6,420 bases of DNA, taken from the NCBI GenBank assembly GCA_947175975.1, contig CAMWOX010000096.1, positions 1-6,420 on the forward strand. The letters are read 5' to 3'. The notes below the pieces were generated by a model. That model was given only the letters and a program-made list of their open reading frames with translations, ran no database searches and was not told the origin of the DNA. Positions within the stretch are counted from its first letter, which is position 1. Every line of letters begins with the position of its first letter. Below, in pieces: positions 6,346 through 6,420 of this stretch. Source of the DNA: an uncultured Ruminococcus sp. GTDB taxonomy: Bacteria > Bacillota > Clostridia > Oscillospirales > Ruminococcaceae. The position numbers and the translations under genes were made by a program.

Positions 6346-6381
6346 AAATCCGGCAGAAGTGATTTCACTCCTGCCGGATTT
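6346..6381. terminator. Bidirectional intrinsic terminator between convergent genes
   Basis: AAATCCGGCAG (6346-6356) pairs perfectly with CTGCCGGATTT (6371-6381). After one A-C mismatch the inner AGTG (6358-6361) pairs with CACT (6366-6369), closing a four-base loop. On the minus strand it is followed by six T (AAAAAA at 6343-6348 on the plus strand). On the plus strand it is followed by the T-rich TTTCTTATTCTT (6379-6390). It can therefore stop the oxidase/DUF2935 transcript and a convergent minus-strand transcript. Confidence 0.85.
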
Positions 6382-6382
6382 C

Positions 6383-6420
6383 TTATTCTTCTTCAACTTG
6401 TCCGAAGTAAGTTCTATTAT
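6383..6420 (-). CDS. C-terminal end of a convergent gene, product unknown (partial)
   Basis: On the minus strand one frame enters from the right edge and reads NRTYFGQVEEE followed by TAA (6385-6383). The stop falls directly beside the hairpin terminator whose stronger T-run faces this direction, which is the usual arrangement at a gene end. The hydrophilic, glutamate-rich tail looks like a genuine protein C-terminus, but 11 residues are too few to name a family. A competing minus-strand frame stays open through the terminator and is less credible. Confidence 0.45.
   Translation of the reverse strand, partial: NRTYFGQVEEE

Noticed and set aside
1..6420. CRISPR array, tRNA, rRNA or intact insertion sequence
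   Set aside because: No regularly spaced repeats, no cloverleaf or rRNA-like stretch, and no transposase frame were seen on either strand.

Overview
The window reads as low-GC Bacillota DNA, most likely from an anaerobic clostridial spore-former. The reasons are AT-rich codon use, GGAGG-type ribosome binding sites, a sigma-K-like promoter, a plasmid-type Rep_3 initiator and a DUF2935 protein. The species cannot be named from sequence alone, and it is unclear whether this is a plasmid or a chromosome carrying plasmid-derived DNA.

Left part (1-1503): a replication module. A near-consensus housekeeping promoter (TTGACA, 17 bp, TATACT) sits inside a 7-bp inverted repeat and drives a Rep_3-family replication initiator (87-1202), which ends in a good intrinsic terminator. 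A 369-bp gap follows. It holds a perfect 10-bp palindrome and the wrecked 5' end of a serine recombinase gene (about 1336-1446), a typical scar of plasmid or transposon traffic.

Central and right part (1494-6221): a probable two-gene transcription unit. Its promoter matches the sigma-K (late mother-cell) consensus: AACC, 16 bp, CATATATTA. The first gene encodes a 1227-residue, three-repeat (six-cupredoxin-domain) multicopper oxidase resembling the MnxG manganese oxidase class of Bacillus spores. One complete copper set is visible. Its type 1 site and half of its trinuclear ligands lie in the second half of repeat 1; the remaining ligands lie in the first half of repeat 2. This order is reversed relative to ordinary laccases. 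The other four domains have lost most copper ligands. The second gene, after a perfect 11-bp hairpin, encodes a DUF2935 protein with two ferritin-like helical repeats, each carrying EH and HxLRE motifs suited to metal binding.

Together, the sigma-K-like promoter, the absence of a signal peptide, the MnxG-like oxidase and a putative ferritin-like metal binder suggest a spore-coat metal-oxidation or metal-handling module located beside plasmid replication genes. The function is inferred, not shown. At the right edge a hairpin terminator with tracts on both sides separates this operon from a convergent minus-strand gene of which only the last 11 complete codons are visible.
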